Positions 43,564 to 52,395 of a stretch of 64,000 nucleotides of DNA are shown one piece after another. Source of the stretch: an uncultured bacterium (GTDB lineage Bacteria; Bacillota; Clostridia; Lachnospirales; Lachnospiraceae); contig CANSLJ010000020.1 of the NCBI GenBank assembly GCA_947647735.1, positions 1-64,000 of the forward strand. The letters run 5' to 3'. Each line of letters begins with the position of its first letter. Position 1 is the stretch's first letter. The position numbers were made by a program, and so were the translations under genes. Under the pieces are notes generated by a model, which saw only the letters and a list, made by a program, of their open reading frames with translations, had not been told where the DNA came from and ran no database searches.

Positions 43564-44309
43564 TCTTCTTCACCACCACTCATCTCTTTTATCATATCCA
43601 GCAGATATCCCTGAAAACTGCTCTGGCCTCCCACTCTTTTAAGCTCTTTATAAATAACGCCGTCCCTGACCAGAATCACCCTGTCACAAAAGGATGCCGA
43701 AAAACTGTCATGGGTTACCATCAGGATCGTAGATTTCATTTCCTGTTTTGCTTTCTCAAAAGCTTCTATCACCGTTCGGCTTGCCTTACTGTCCAGATTT
43801 CCCGTGGGCTCATCCGCCAGAAGAAGCAGAGGATTGTTGATCAAGCTCCTCGCCACTGCCGTCCTCTGTCTTTCTCCTCCTGAAATATCCGCCGGATACT
43901 TATCCTTTATATGAGAAATGCCAAACAGCTCCATCAGCTTCTCCGCATACTCCAGCGCCTCTTTGTCCGCGCTCCCCCTGATGATCCTGGGAATCAGGAT
44001 ATTTTCCTTTACAGTGAGGCCGTCCAGCAGCATAAAATCCTGAAAAACAAAACCCAGCTTCTCATTTCTGACTTTTGCCAGCCCTTCCTGATCCAAACCG
44101 CCCAGGTTCTGGCCGCCCAGCAGGATCTCGCCTTTTTCATAAGGTATATAGCAGGAAATACAGTTCAACAGAGTGCTCTTGCCGGAACCGGAAGCCCCCA
44201 TGACGGCCGCGAATTCCCCCTGATTTACATGAAAACTCACTCCTTTTAATACCGGATACCGGGTTTTTGCCGTTTCGTATGATTGGTATAAATTTTTTAC
44301 TTGTAACAT
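43560..44309 (-). CDS. ABC transporter ATPase, BceA/LolD type
   Basis: A 249-residue ATPase of the MacB/LolD/BceA family. Walker A is GASGSGKST, the signature SGGERQR, and Walker B LLLADEPTGNLDS. It powers the FtsX-type permease encoded next. The start follows AAAGGAA. Confidence 0.95.
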   Translation of the reverse strand: MLQVKNLYQSYETAKTRYPVLKGVSFHVNQGEFAAVMGASGSGKSTLLNCISCYIPYEKGEILLGGQNLGGLDQEGLAKVRNEKLGFVFQDFMLLDGLTVKENILIPRIIRGSADKEALEYAEKLMELFGISHIKDKYPADISGGERQRTAVARSLINNPLLLLADEPTGNLDSKASRTVIEAFEKAKQEMKSTILMVTHDSFSASFCDRVILVRDGVIYKELKRVGGQSSFQGYLLDMIKEMSGGEEE

Positions 44310-44382
44310 AATAGTTTCCTTTCTTTTCCATCACTGATCTTTTGACATGCCTGAACAGACAGCTGTTTGTTTTTGTATGGTT

Positions 44383-44455
44383 ATTATAAAACAGGTTCTG
44401 ACTGCCGGATTTTACCTCGTCAAGTTCTGCCCTGTTTTTGTAACAACCTGTTTTT
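44383..44455. promoter_or_regulatory. Promoter and repeated CCTGTTTTT motifs of ABC operon
   Basis: On the minus strand TATAAT (complement of 44383-44388) lies 73 bases upstream of the ATPase gene. Nearby are two direct CCTGTTTTT copies (44431-44439 and 44447-44455) and an inverted AAAACAGG (44388-44395). These could be LytTR or other regulator sites. The rest of the gap 44310-44580 shows nothing else. Confidence 0.35.
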
Positions 44456-44580
44456 CTTCTGCAAAATATGTAAAGTTTGGCGCTTATATTGTCATCTTTG
44501 GTTCTGCATAACTTGAGAGAATCGAGAAAAAATGATACATTGAAGGAAAAGATCCCGGTATGAAGAAAGGAAACTGCCAT

Positions 44581-45300
44581 ATGCTTCGGATTGCCATCTG
44601 CGATGATGAAGAAAACGCAAGAGATAACCTGCGGATACAACTTGAAAAGATCATAGACGAGACCGACAATGAGATTGTCTATGAATTTTCAAACGGACAT
44701 ACCTGTGTAAACTGGCTTGCGGCCCATCCCGGGGAGGTGGACCTGCTTTTTCTGGATGTGGAAATGGGTGCGGAAAACGGCATGGACGCAGCAAAAAAGA
44801 TCAGAACATTTGACCAATCTCTTCAGATTGTTTTTGTGACAGGATATACGGACTATGTGTTTGACGGCTATCAGGTGAATGCTCTGGACTATCTCATCAA
44901 ACCGGCTTCCCTCCAAAAATTGAAAGAAGTTCTTCTGCGGGCGGAAAATATTTTTTCTTCACAGGCCGAAAAATTTTTCGTGCTGAAAAACAGCGACGGT
45001 ATCTACCGTCTGTCTTATCAGGATATCCTCTACTTTTTCAGCGACCGCCGCTGTATCCATCTTGTCACAGCGGCAAAAACATATACTTTTTATGGAAAGT
45101 TAAACGACATTGAAGAGCAGGTGCAGAAAAACTTTATCCGTATTCACCAGCGGTATCTTGTAAACAGTGATAAAGTGACCTTTTTGGGAAATAACTTTGT
45201 AACCGTGGATAACCCCGCCTGTGAAAAGCTTCCGGTCAGCAGAGCATGCAGAAAGGATGCGGCGGAAAAACTGGCAAAATCCCTGCTGAGACTATTATAA
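44581..45300 (+). CDS. LytTR-family response regulator
   Basis: A 239-residue response regulator with a CheY-like receiver (phospho-acceptor Asp59 in LLFLDVEMG, Lys in DYLIKPAS) and a C-terminal LytTR DNA-binding domain (FIRIHQRYLVN). The AgrA/LytR class controls peptide-related and surface functions. The ATG at 44581 has AAAGGAA eight bases upstream; an ATG at 44560 is less favoured. It forms an operon with the GHKL kinase, divergent from the ABC exporter. Confidence 0.92.
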   Translation: MLRIAICDDEENARDNLRIQLEKIIDETDNEIVYEFSNGHTCVNWLAAHPGEVDLLFLDVEMGAENGMDAAKKIRTFDQSLQIVFVTGYTDYVFDGYQVNALDYLIKPASLQKLKEVLLRAENIFSSQAEKFFVLKNSDGIYRLSYQDILYFFSDRRCIHLVTAAKTYTFYGKLNDIEEQVQKNFIRIHQRYLVNSDKVTFLGNNFVTVDNPACEKLPVSRACRKDAAEKLAKSLLRLL

Positions 45301-45317
45301 ACTATGGAGTATCTATT

Positions 45318-46547
45318 ATGCTTGTACTGTGCACTGAGCTTGTTGCTTATATCCTTCACTATCTGACGATAAAAAGACTTTTCATCATCAAAAAATCGCT
45401 TCCTGCAAAATTCGTACGCCTGTTTATCAGCATTCTTCTCATAGGAATGGTCATCTATATCGGAGACTGGGGCAATCTCCCCCCGACTTTTGTGCTCTAT
45501 CTTGCCGGCATCCAGTATGCCTGTGAAGGCAGCCGGATAAAAAAGCTTACGCTTGCCCTTATGCTTGCCAGCACAGTCTTTGCCTGGAACGCTCTGTTGG
45601 ATAACATTGTTCCTGCCCATGATCACTGGCAGACAATTCCTTTCCGCATTCTCTTTTCTATCCTGCTGTATCTTATCATGCGCTTCCGGGGACCGGATGC
45701 AGAGACAGAGCTGGGAAAATCCCTGTGGCGCCTTATGCTTTTTCTGACGCTTCCTCCCACCGGCATTGTACTCAGTATCGTACTCGTTCCCGAAAACAGA
45801 GTGGCGGAGCAGCGATGGATCTTATTACTGTATACCGTACTGCTGCTGCTTGTCCTGTTCTCTCTGGTCGGCCTTTTATGGGCGATCGCCGTTTTATCCA
45901 AACACCGGAAACTGGAACAGCAGAATTTCTATGCGGAAATGAACAGGAAATATTATGAATCTATGAAACAACAGCATTTTGAGATCCGGCGGTTGAAACA
46001 TGATCTGTCGAACCATCTGCATGCTATCTCGCTTCTTCCCGCCGGGGAAAAGGAGGCGTATATTGCCGACCTGCTGGAAAGCCCTGCCCTCCTGCAGCGC
46101 ATGAACTACTGCGGTGATGATACGGTAAATGCCGTACTATCGGTAAAGGAACAACTTATGCGGCAGCAAAATATCGCACTTTCCCTGAAACTGGATATTC
46201 CCGAAATGCTGCCTTTTGATAATGCGGATATCTGCGTTCTGTTTGCCAATGCTTTGGATAACGCGATAGAAAGCTGCCTTGCTTTCCCGGAAAAACAGCG
46301 TTACATCGAGCTGACCGCCCGCCATCAGAAAGGGATGCTGGCTCTGTCCATAAAAAATCCCGCCTCTCTTTCCATAGAAGCGGGACACCTTCCTTCCACC
46401 ACAAAACCGGACGCCGAACACCACGGCTACGGGCTTCGCAGCATGGAGGAAATTGTGAATCATTATAAGGGAGACCTTAAAATAAAGGCTTTGGACGGGG
46501 TGTTTGAGTTGTTTTTGTATCTGCCGGAGCCGGGGAGAGGCGTGTAG
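45318..46547 (+). CDS. GHKL sensor histidine kinase, AgrC type
   Basis: A 409-residue kinase with about six N-terminal membrane helices (to about residue 195), the phospho-acceptor region RRLKHDLSNHLHAI, and a C-terminal GHKL ATPase (ALDNAIESC ... GYGLRSMEEIVNHYKG). It partners the LytTR regulator encoded 17 bases upstream. The ATG at 45318 has GGAG eight bases upstream; an earlier ATG (45246) lies inside the regulator gene. The signal is unknown; a peptide is usual for the class. Confidence 0.9.
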   Translation: MLVLCTELVAYILHYLTIKRLFIIKKSLPAKFVRLFISILLIGMVIYIGDWGNLPPTFVLYLAGIQYACEGSRIKKLTLALMLASTVFAWNALLDNIVPAHDHWQTIPFRILFSILLYLIMRFRGPDAETELGKSLWRLMLFLTLPPTGIVLSIVLVPENRVAEQRWILLLYTVLLLLVLFSLVGLLWAIAVLSKHRKLEQQNFYAEMNRKYYESMKQQHFEIRRLKHDLSNHLHAISLLPAGEKEAYIADLLESPALLQRMNYCGDDTVNAVLSVKEQLMRQQNIALSLKLDIPEMLPFDNADICVLFANALDNAIESCLAFPEKQRYIELTARHQKGMLALSIKNPASLSIEAGHLPSTTKPDAEHHGYGLRSMEEIVNHYKGDLKIKALDGVFELFLYLPEPGRGV

Positions 46548-46578
46548 GTTTTTCTTTTGCAGCTTTAAAAATTTTCCA

Positions 46579-46607
46579 TTGACTTTTTTCTCTTTTCTGC
46601 ATACACT
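46579..46607 (+). promoter_or_regulatory. Promoter of the ToxI-like repeat RNA
   Basis: TTGACT (46579-46584), 17-base spacer, TACACT (46602-46607). The predicted transcription start is near 46614, exactly where the first 34-nt repeat begins. Confidence 0.75.
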
Positions 46608-46613
46608 GGTATT

Positions 46614-46715
46614 AGCAGTGAACCCTACTGTGAGTGGGAACCATAAAAGCAGTGAACCCTACTGTGAGTGGGAACAATGAAAGCGGTGAATCCTACCGTA
46701 AGTGGAAATCACTTA
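46614..46715 (+). ncRNA. ToxI-like RNA antitoxin, three 34-nt tandem repeats
   Basis: Three contiguous 34-nt units at 46614-46647, 46648-46681 and 46682-46715. Units 1 and 2 differ only at two positions near the 3' end; unit 3 is more diverged. Each has a GTGAAcCCTAC block followed by GTGAGTGG and an A-rich end. In type III toxin-antitoxin systems such repeats form pseudoknotted RNAs that inhibit the toxin, which also cuts the precursor. The promoter upstream, the terminator at 46716-46743, and the toxin gene behind it complete the standard layout. Confidence 0.85.
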
Positions 46716-46743
46716 AGGCTGCACATTGTGCAGCTTTATTTAG
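46716..46743 (+). terminator. Terminator between ToxI-like repeats and toxin gene
   Basis: GCTGCAC-ATT-GTGCAGC is a perfect 7-bp stem followed by TTTATTTA. In ToxIN-type loci a leaky terminator at this place sets an excess of antitoxin RNA over toxin mRNA. Confidence 0.85.
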
Positions 46744-46755
46744 TAAAGGAGGCGT

Positions 46756-47292
46756 ATGAAACAGAAAAAACTACAATTATATATAATGGATATGAAATAT
46801 GTCCGTGACCTGCATAATGCAGATGACCGCGTACAATCTATATCTCCCCAAATACATAAGAATAACCGCCCTTTTGTTGGTGTCGTCGTTCTTTGCGGAA
46901 AATATAAATACTGCATTCCTCTAGATCATCCAAAAGAGAAACACTACACCATGAAAAATGATATTGATTTCTCTCGAATCTTTGTAAGCAACAAGCTGCT
47001 CGGCGTTCTTAATTTCAACAATATGATTCCTGTTGAAGATTGCTTTATCCAACATCTTAATGTTAAAATCTCTAAAAATGATTCCCCTGCTGAAAAAGCA
47101 TATAAAATTCTTTGTACAAAAGAATTAGACTGGATACAAAAAAACCAAGATGCTATTATCAAAAAAGCAAATAAACTATATAACATGATCTGTTCTGATA
47201 AAATAAATCATAGTCTCAAAAAGCGATGTCTAGATTTTAAAAAGCTGGAAAATGTGTTAGAAAAAAAGATGTCAAAATTTTATTCTTCTTAA
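46756..47292 (+). CDS. toxN: Type III toxin, ToxN/AbiQ-family endoribonuclease
   Basis: A 178-residue protein resembling ToxN/AbiQ. The N-terminus YIMDMKYVRDLHNADDRV, the core PFVGVVVLCGKYKYCIPLDHPKEKH and the later GVLNFNNMIPV are the family landmarks. The C-terminal half is helical and Lys-rich. Family members are sequence-specific RNases neutralised by the repeat RNA encoded just upstream, and several cause abortive infection on phage attack. The gene is clearly more AT-rich than its neighbours, suggesting acquisition by transfer. The start follows AAAGGAGG. I call this from pattern memory, not alignment. Confidence 0.85.
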   Translation: MKQKKLQLYIMDMKYVRDLHNADDRVQSISPQIHKNNRPFVGVVVLCGKYKYCIPLDHPKEKHYTMKNDIDFSRIFVSNKLLGVLNFNNMIPVEDCFIQHLNVKISKNDSPAEKAYKILCTKELDWIQKNQDAIIKKANKLYNMICSDKINHSLKKRCLDFKKLENVLEKKMSKFYSS

Positions 47293-47303
47293 CTTTTTAT
47301 TTC

Positions 47304-47933
47304 TCATCTTCCCGCACTCTCCCGATACCCTCTCCTCGTCCATACATATACCTGAAAAAACATGATAACAATCCCTGTTCCTGCACTGAGATAAGCACTG
47401 TGCCACCAAGAAATATGAATATCCAGCATATACCAGAACCAGCCGATCACAGGAACAACCGCTCCGAGCGTCAGTCCCCAGTAAGCTGCATACCCGACCA
47501 TCGCAGACTGGGCGCGCCAGTTTCTGGAATGCTTAAACCAGAACCAGACCGGCTTATAATTTTCGCCATAGAATAACTTCATATAATAATCAAAAACACT
47601 TTCAGCCGGAATTTTGACATACTCATATTTCCCGAAATACCATGCTGCCAGCACGATCAATATAAAACCAATCAGGTTTGCAATAAAAAGCGCTTCCCAT
47701 CCGAATCCCCATATTCTGACAAGCGGATTCCACTCTCTTTTCAGATCCGGCGTATTCACATAAGTGATAAATCCATCCATCAGATGGATCAGCAGATTTC
47801 CCGCAGAGAGGCGGATAAAACGAAATCTGGATTTCTTTCCCGGTTTCCAGAAAACGAGGCATAAAGCCAGTACCAATATACTCATTACAAAAAGTATAAT
47901 GCCTCTCTGCATGTTATCTGCTGTCATACTCAT
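47304..47933 (-). CDS. Membrane protein of unknown function
   Basis: A 209-residue protein with about five membrane helices, rich in Trp and Tyr in the second half (FWFKHSRNWRAQ, VIGWFWYMLD). No family recognised. Its start overlaps the deoD stop by four bases, so it is translationally coupled to purine-nucleoside phosphorylase. A role in nucleoside handling is possible only by context. Confidence 0.7.
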   Translation of the reverse strand: MSMTADNMQRGIILFVMSILVLALCLVFWKPGKKSRFRFIRLSAGNLLIHLMDGFITYVNTPDLKREWNPLVRIWGFGWEALFIANLIGFILIVLAAWYFGKYEYVKIPAESVFDYYMKLFYGENYKPVWFWFKHSRNWRAQSAMVGYAAYWGLTLGAVVPVIGWFWYMLDIHISWWHSAYLSAGTGIVIMFFQVYVWTRRGYRESAGR

Positions 47934-48646
47934 GCTAACTCTAACGCCACCTCTATCATATTCCTGAATTCGACTCTTCTTTCCTCTGCATTCAATTCTT
48001 CTCCTGTAAATACATGATCAGAAATGCTCAAAAGACTGAGCGCTTTTTTCTTAGCGTGCACCGCATTGATATAAAGTGCCGCTGATTCCATCTCCACCGC
48101 AAGAATGCCGGCATCCGCCCACTTCTTTGTACGCTCCGGATTAAAGTTATAAAAACCGTCCGCTGAAAGAACATTACCGACTTTCACATTGATATTTTTC
48201 TCCCGTGCAGCAGAAACAGCTTTTTCCAGTAATCCGAAATCCGCAAGCGGCGCAAAATGTCCCGGTACTTCAAGCTGTCCCGGATAAGCGGAATCCGTGG
48301 AAGCACCCATTGCGATCACAAGGTCCTTTAACTTCATATCATCCTGCAGTGCACCAGCACTTCCGACTCTTATAATATTTTCCACCCCATAAAAATGATA
48401 CAGCTCATAAGAATAGATTCCTATGGACGGCATACCCATACCGCTCCCCATCACGGAAACTTCTTTCCCCTTATAGGTTCCGGTATATCCGAGCATATTC
48501 CTCACCTGATTAAAACAAACCGGATTTTCCAACCATTCTTCCGCAATAAACTTCGCTCTGAGCGGATCTCCCGGCATCAATACCGTCTTTGCAATATCCC
48601 CGTATTTTGCCTCGTTATGTGGTGTCGGTGTCAAATCTTTTCCCAT
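47930..48646 (-). CDS. deoD: Purine-nucleoside phosphorylase, DeoD type
   Basis: A 238-residue hexameric-type purine nucleoside phosphorylase. It splits purine (deoxy)nucleosides with phosphate into base and (deoxy)ribose-1-phosphate. Landmarks are VLMPGDPLRAKFIAE, GSGMGMPSIGIYSYEL and the active-site VEMESAALY with SISDH and its Asp. Full length. The start follows GGAGG. Confidence 0.95.
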   Translation of the reverse strand: MGKDLTPTPHNEAKYGDIAKTVLMPGDPLRAKFIAEEWLENPVCFNQVRNMLGYTGTYKGKEVSVMGSGMGMPSIGIYSYELYHFYGVENIIRVGSAGALQDDMKLKDLVIAMGASTDSAYPGQLEVPGHFAPLADFGLLEKAVSAAREKNINVKVGNVLSADGFYNFNPERTKKWADAGILAVEMESAALYINAVHAKKKALSLLSISDHVFTGEELNAEERRVEFRNMIEVALELA

Positions 48647-48746
48647 ACCCTGTCCTCCTGTTTTTGTATAATTACTTCTATAATATAACTCACGGGTTGT
48701 ACATGACCCTTATTATCAATATAGCACAAATATTTTACCATTACTA

Positions 48747-48775
48747 TTCAAATTTTCTCCATTTCTGTGTATACT
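48747..48775 (+). promoter_or_regulatory. Putative promoter of the MoxR/VWA/DUF4132 operon
   Basis: TTCAAA (48747-48752), 17 bases, TATACT (48770-48775). The leader of about 87 nt to the TTG start then contains three inverted repeats (48779-48828). Confidence 0.5.
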
Positions 48776-48778
48776 TAA

Positions 48779-48828
48779 GATAAATATTATCAGGTTATAA
48801 CCTCTGTCAGCTCGGATAAAAATATCCG
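48779..48828. promoter_or_regulatory. Three clustered inverted repeats in operon leader
   Basis: GATAA-ATA-TTATC (48779-48791), GGTTATAACC (48793-48802) and CGGATA-AAAA-TATCCG (48813-48828) lie within 50 bases just upstream of the MoxR gene. They may be operators or small leader hairpins. Confidence 0.5.
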
Positions 48829-48868
48829 GGCGTCCGTTACCTATAATACAAAAAGGAGGAACCATCTT

Positions 48869-49978
48869 TTGAAAGAAAGTATCAAACCACCGGTAGAAAT
48901 ACGTTACCAAAAAGAGCTTGCGGCGCTGGAAGCTCTTGATACCGCGAGAAAACCCGGGAACTGGCGCCTCTCGCCTCAGGCAGTCCGCACTTTTATCTTA
49001 GGAACCCAAAAACCCATTACATATCAGGGAGAAAGCATCTCCATCCGGAAAAAATATTTTGGAAATGATGCCCTTGTAGAACGCTGCATTGTCACTTTGG
49101 CCGGCAACAGAGGCTTAATGCTTGTGGGTGAACCGGGCACTGCCAAAACCATGCTTTCGGAGCTGCTGTCTGCTGCCATCAGCGGCGTCAGCACCAACAC
49201 CATTCAGGGCACTGCCGGCACCACCGAAGACATGATCAAATATTCCTGGAATTATGCTCTGCTTCTCGCAAAGGGGCCCGGCAGGGAAGCGCTTGTCCCG
49301 TCTCCGCTCTATGTGGGCATGGAGAGGGGTATCTTAACCCGGTTCGAAGAGATCACCAGAACCCCCGCCGAGATTCAGGACTCTCTGATCAGCGTATTGA
49401 GCGATAAAGTCCTGAACGTGCCGGAGCTTGGCGATGATGGCTTTTTATTTGCAAAACCCGGATTTAATGTGATCGGAACGGCAAACACCAGAGACAAAGG
49501 TGTCAATGAAATGAGCAGCGCTCTAAAGCGGCGTTTTAATTTTGAAACGGTCATGCCGGTGCGGGAGGTTGCCCTCGAAAAGCAGATCATCTTAAACGAA
49601 GTCGGCGAACTTGCCCGGGAAAACGGTATTGCCATGACACCGGATGAAGAGGCGGCTGAACTTCTTGCCTCCACCTATCATGAACTGCGAGAGGGCATTT
49701 CCTCCTACGGGCACAGGATCGACAAACCCGGTGCTGTTATGAGCACGGCGGAAGCCGTATCCGTCTATTACCAGACCATGATCTCCGGCTATTACTATGG
49801 TGACGGTTCCTTTGATATGGACTGCCTGGTGCAGAATCTGGTGGGCGCCGTCTCCAAAGAAAACAAGGAGGATCTCGGCAAGGTAAAGGAATATTTCTCT
49901 ACCGTGATAAAAGATAAGAGCAGTAAAGAAGGTGGATTATGGAAAAAATATTACGAAGCAAGGAAATGGCTGAAATAG
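48869..49978 (+). CDS. MoxR-type AAA+ ATPase (YehL-like)
   Basis: A 369-residue AAA+ ATPase of the MoxR class. Walker A is GEPGTAKT (about residues 87-94), the Walker B/helix-2 region RFEEITRTPAEIQDSLISVLSD, sensor 1 IGTANTRDKG and the arginine-finger region SSALKRRF. MoxR proteins act as chaperone-like remodellers, usually with a VWA-domain partner, which is encoded two genes on. The start is a TTG with AAGGAGGA eight bases upstream. First gene of the operon; by gene content it corresponds to E. coli yehL. Confidence 0.92.
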   Translation: MKESIKPPVEIRYQKELAALEALDTARKPGNWRLSPQAVRTFILGTQKPITYQGESISIRKKYFGNDALVERCIVTLAGNRGLMLVGEPGTAKTMLSELLSAAISGVSTNTIQGTAGTTEDMIKYSWNYALLLAKGPGREALVPSPLYVGMERGILTRFEEITRTPAEIQDSLISVLSDKVLNVPELGDDGFLFAKPGFNVIGTANTRDKGVNEMSSALKRRFNFETVMPVREVALEKQIILNEVGELARENGIAMTPDEEAAELLASTYHELREGISSYGHRIDKPGAVMSTAEAVSVYYQTMISGYYYGDGSFDMDCLVQNLVGAVSKENKEDLGKVKEYFSTVIKDKSSKEGGLWKKYYEARKWLK

Positions 49979-52395
49979 TACTGCTTCCGGTCAGACATCA
50001 TAGTCCCGCCTGCTCCTTTCATGTCAGGAAGGTCATTGAACGCTTCAGGCCTTCTGCTATTTTGATAGAAGGGCCTGAGAATGCCAATGAGCTCATACCT
50101 GTTATGGTACATCCGGATACAATGGCTCCCTTTGCCATCTACTATTCTTATCATGATAAGACGGGACAGCTCTCGGAAGAAAAAGAACATTACAAATGCT
50201 ATTATCCTTTTCTGGACTATTCTCCGGAACTCGCCGCTTTAAGAGCGGCAGATGAGCTCGGGATTCCTGCCTCCTTTATGGATCTGTCCTATGGCAATAT
50301 CCTTGCCGCATCGAAACAGGGGACAGGGCTTCGGAAAAAAGAGGAAAAAAACAATTACAATGACGACTATCTGCTTTCCCGGAATACCTATGTCAAAAGA
50401 CTCTGTGAAAAAGCAAATTTAAGAAGCTTTGATGAATTCTGGGAAAAATATTTTGAGATAGGCGGGCTTTCTAAAGACAGCGAGTCATGGTTTTCCGATC
50501 TGCTGCTCTACTGCACGCAGGCGAGAGAAAGCACGCCTGAGGAAGTGATCCGGGATGAAGGCTCCCTGGCGAGAGAAGCACATATGGCGGAAGTGATCCT
50601 ACAGATGGCTCGTAAAAACGGCGATAAGCCGCTCCGCATTCTGGCGGTAACCGGCGGTTTTCATACGCCTGCGCTGGCGACGCTTCTGCGGGAGACTCCG
50701 GCAGATAAATCTTCCCGCTCAAAATCCGACGATGGTTTATCTCCAGCGGTTTCCGAAAAAAACAGAAAAGATAAAACACCTGCCAATATCAGGCTTCAAA
50801 ATCAGGAAGTCTATCTTATGCCTTATTCCATGGAGGCTGCGGATTCTTTAAACGGCTACGCCAGCGGTATGCCTTATCCCGCTTTTTACCAGAAAATATG
50901 GGAAAGGCTTTCGGAGTCCACAGAAAACTGCTACCGGCAGACCGTTCTTGATTTTCTGGTATCCTGCGGAAAACAAACGCGAAGAAAAGAGGGAAATCTT
51001 TCCACATACGATGAGATCTGTGCGGATCAGATGGCGGATGGGCTTGCTGCGCTCCGGGGCAAAGAAGAGCCCGGCGCCTATGAACTTTTTGACGCTGTCC
51101 TATCTTCTTACGTGAAGGGTGAATACAATATCGCCACAGATACGCCTATGCGGATCCTCAGAAAAAATATGACCGGAAATGCCATGGGAAAGCTTTGCGA
51201 TGATGCCCTTGTTCCACCGATCATCCATGATTTTGAGGCGCTGTGCCGTCAGTTCTCCCTGAAAACAGGCTCTACGCTGGAGACGGAAGTTACTCTTTCT
51301 CTGTTTTCCTCCGAAAAGCACCGCCGGGAAAGCTGCTTTTTTCACCGTATGGCATTTTTACATACCGGTTATGCAAGAAAAGTGAAAGGTCCCAATCTCC
51401 AGAAACAGAAGGACCGCAATCTGATCCGGGAAATCTGGCGGTATAAATGGAGTACACAGGTAACCGCAGCTTTGATCGATGTATCTGTCTATGGCGCTAC
51501 GATCGAGGAAGCGGCGGACAGTCTTGTCAAAGAGGAATTGAAGAAGGAGATCGGCGCCGGCAGATGCGCTGTCCTTCTCACACAGGTTTTTGAGATGGGA
51601 TTGAAAAATCAGCTTCAGGCTATCTATGAACAGGCTCAGGAACTGATCCAGAAAGATACGGATTTTTATTCCCTTGCAGATGCCCTTTCCTATCTGAAAA
51701 TGATGCAGGAACTCGGTCCCCTTTATCAGTCTGAACTGGATTTTGACATACTGCTGCGGCTTACGGTCAGAAAGCTCATCGCTCTGCTGCCTTCTATGAC
51801 CAGAGTGAAAGAGGAAGATCTGAACAGATGCATGAATGCTGTAAAACTCCTTTATCAACTGACTAAAGACAGCGCACAGGAAGAATTTTATGATATCCTG
51901 CTACAGATGCAGAAGGATGTACAGATACAACCGGGGCTGGACGGATGCATTCACGGCATTCTCTACGGAGGCGGCAGAGAGGATGCCGCTCTGATCGAAA
52001 AAGCCTGTCTCGGTTATTTTCAGGGTACAAAAGAACAGATGAAAAAAACAGCGCTTTTTTTCCGGGGACTGTTTTTCTCCGCGAGGGATCTTATCTTTAT
52101 CGGCAGTCAGATCCTCGAAATGCTGGATACCTTTTTAGTGCAGGCGAAAGATACGGAATTTATGGAACTTTTGCCGGAACTGCGTATGGCTTTCACTTAT
52201 TTTACGCCGAGGGAGATTGACAGGATCGCGGAAAAAGCTGCCGCTCTTCATGGCAAAACAGGGAAAGATATTACAAGCCGGAAAGAAATTCCGGCGGACT
52301 GGTATACTTATGGGAGAGAGTTGGATGCTTATATGAAAAGGCGGACGCCCGAGGAGAAAATATCTCTTACGCAACTCGTTCCCACTCCGGGCTAA
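49939..52395 (+). CDS. DUF5682-like protein (YehM-like)
   Basis: An 818-residue protein, the expected size for the DUF5682/YehM group. The N-terminus has LLPVRHHSPACSFHV and ILIEGPENANELIP, and near residue 236 VTGGFHTPAL; these His- and Gly-rich motifs look like conserved active or ligand sites but no reaction is known. It overlaps the MoxR gene by 40 bases. The 3' end runs into structured repeat copy 4: codons for the last 16 or so residues lie in the element's left arm and internal loop, and the stop TAA falls in its inner stem. The family call is moderate; the position in the MoxR/VWA/SWIM cluster supports it. Confidence 0.8.
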   Translation: MEKILRSKEMAEIVLLPVRHHSPACSFHVRKVIERFRPSAILIEGPENANELIPVMVHPDTMAPFAIYYSYHDKTGQLSEEKEHYKCYYPFLDYSPELAALRAADELGIPASFMDLSYGNILAASKQGTGLRKKEEKNNYNDDYLLSRNTYVKRLCEKANLRSFDEFWEKYFEIGGLSKDSESWFSDLLLYCTQARESTPEEVIRDEGSLAREAHMAEVILQMARKNGDKPLRILAVTGGFHTPALATLLRETPADKSSRSKSDDGLSPAVSEKNRKDKTPANIRLQNQEVYLMPYSMEAADSLNGYASGMPYPAFYQKIWERLSESTENCYRQTVLDFLVSCGKQTRRKEGNLSTYDEICADQMADGLAALRGKEEPGAYELFDAVLSSYVKGEYNIATDTPMRILRKNMTGNAMGKLCDDALVPPIIHDFEALCRQFSLKTGSTLETEVTLSLFSSEKHRRESCFFHRMAFLHTGYARKVKGPNLQKQKDRNLIREIWRYKWSTQVTAALIDVSVYGATIEEAADSLVKEELKKEIGAGRCAVLLTQVFEMGLKNQLQAIYEQAQELIQKDTDFYSLADALSYLKMMQELGPLYQSELDFDILLRLTVRKLIALLPSMTRVKEEDLNRCMNAVKLLYQLTKDSAQEEFYDILLQMQKDVQIQPGLDGCIHGILYGGGREDAALIEKACLGYFQGTKEQMKKTALFFRGLFFSARDLIFIGSQILEMLDTFLVQAKDTEFMELLPELRMAFTYFTPREIDRIAEKAAALHGKTGKDITSRKEIPADWYTYGRELDAYMKRRTPEEKISLTQLVPTPG

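Noticed and set aside
46614-46715. Short CRISPR array
   Set aside because: The 34-nt units are contiguous with no unique spacers, there are no cas genes, and the promoter/terminator/toxin layout fits a type III antitoxin.
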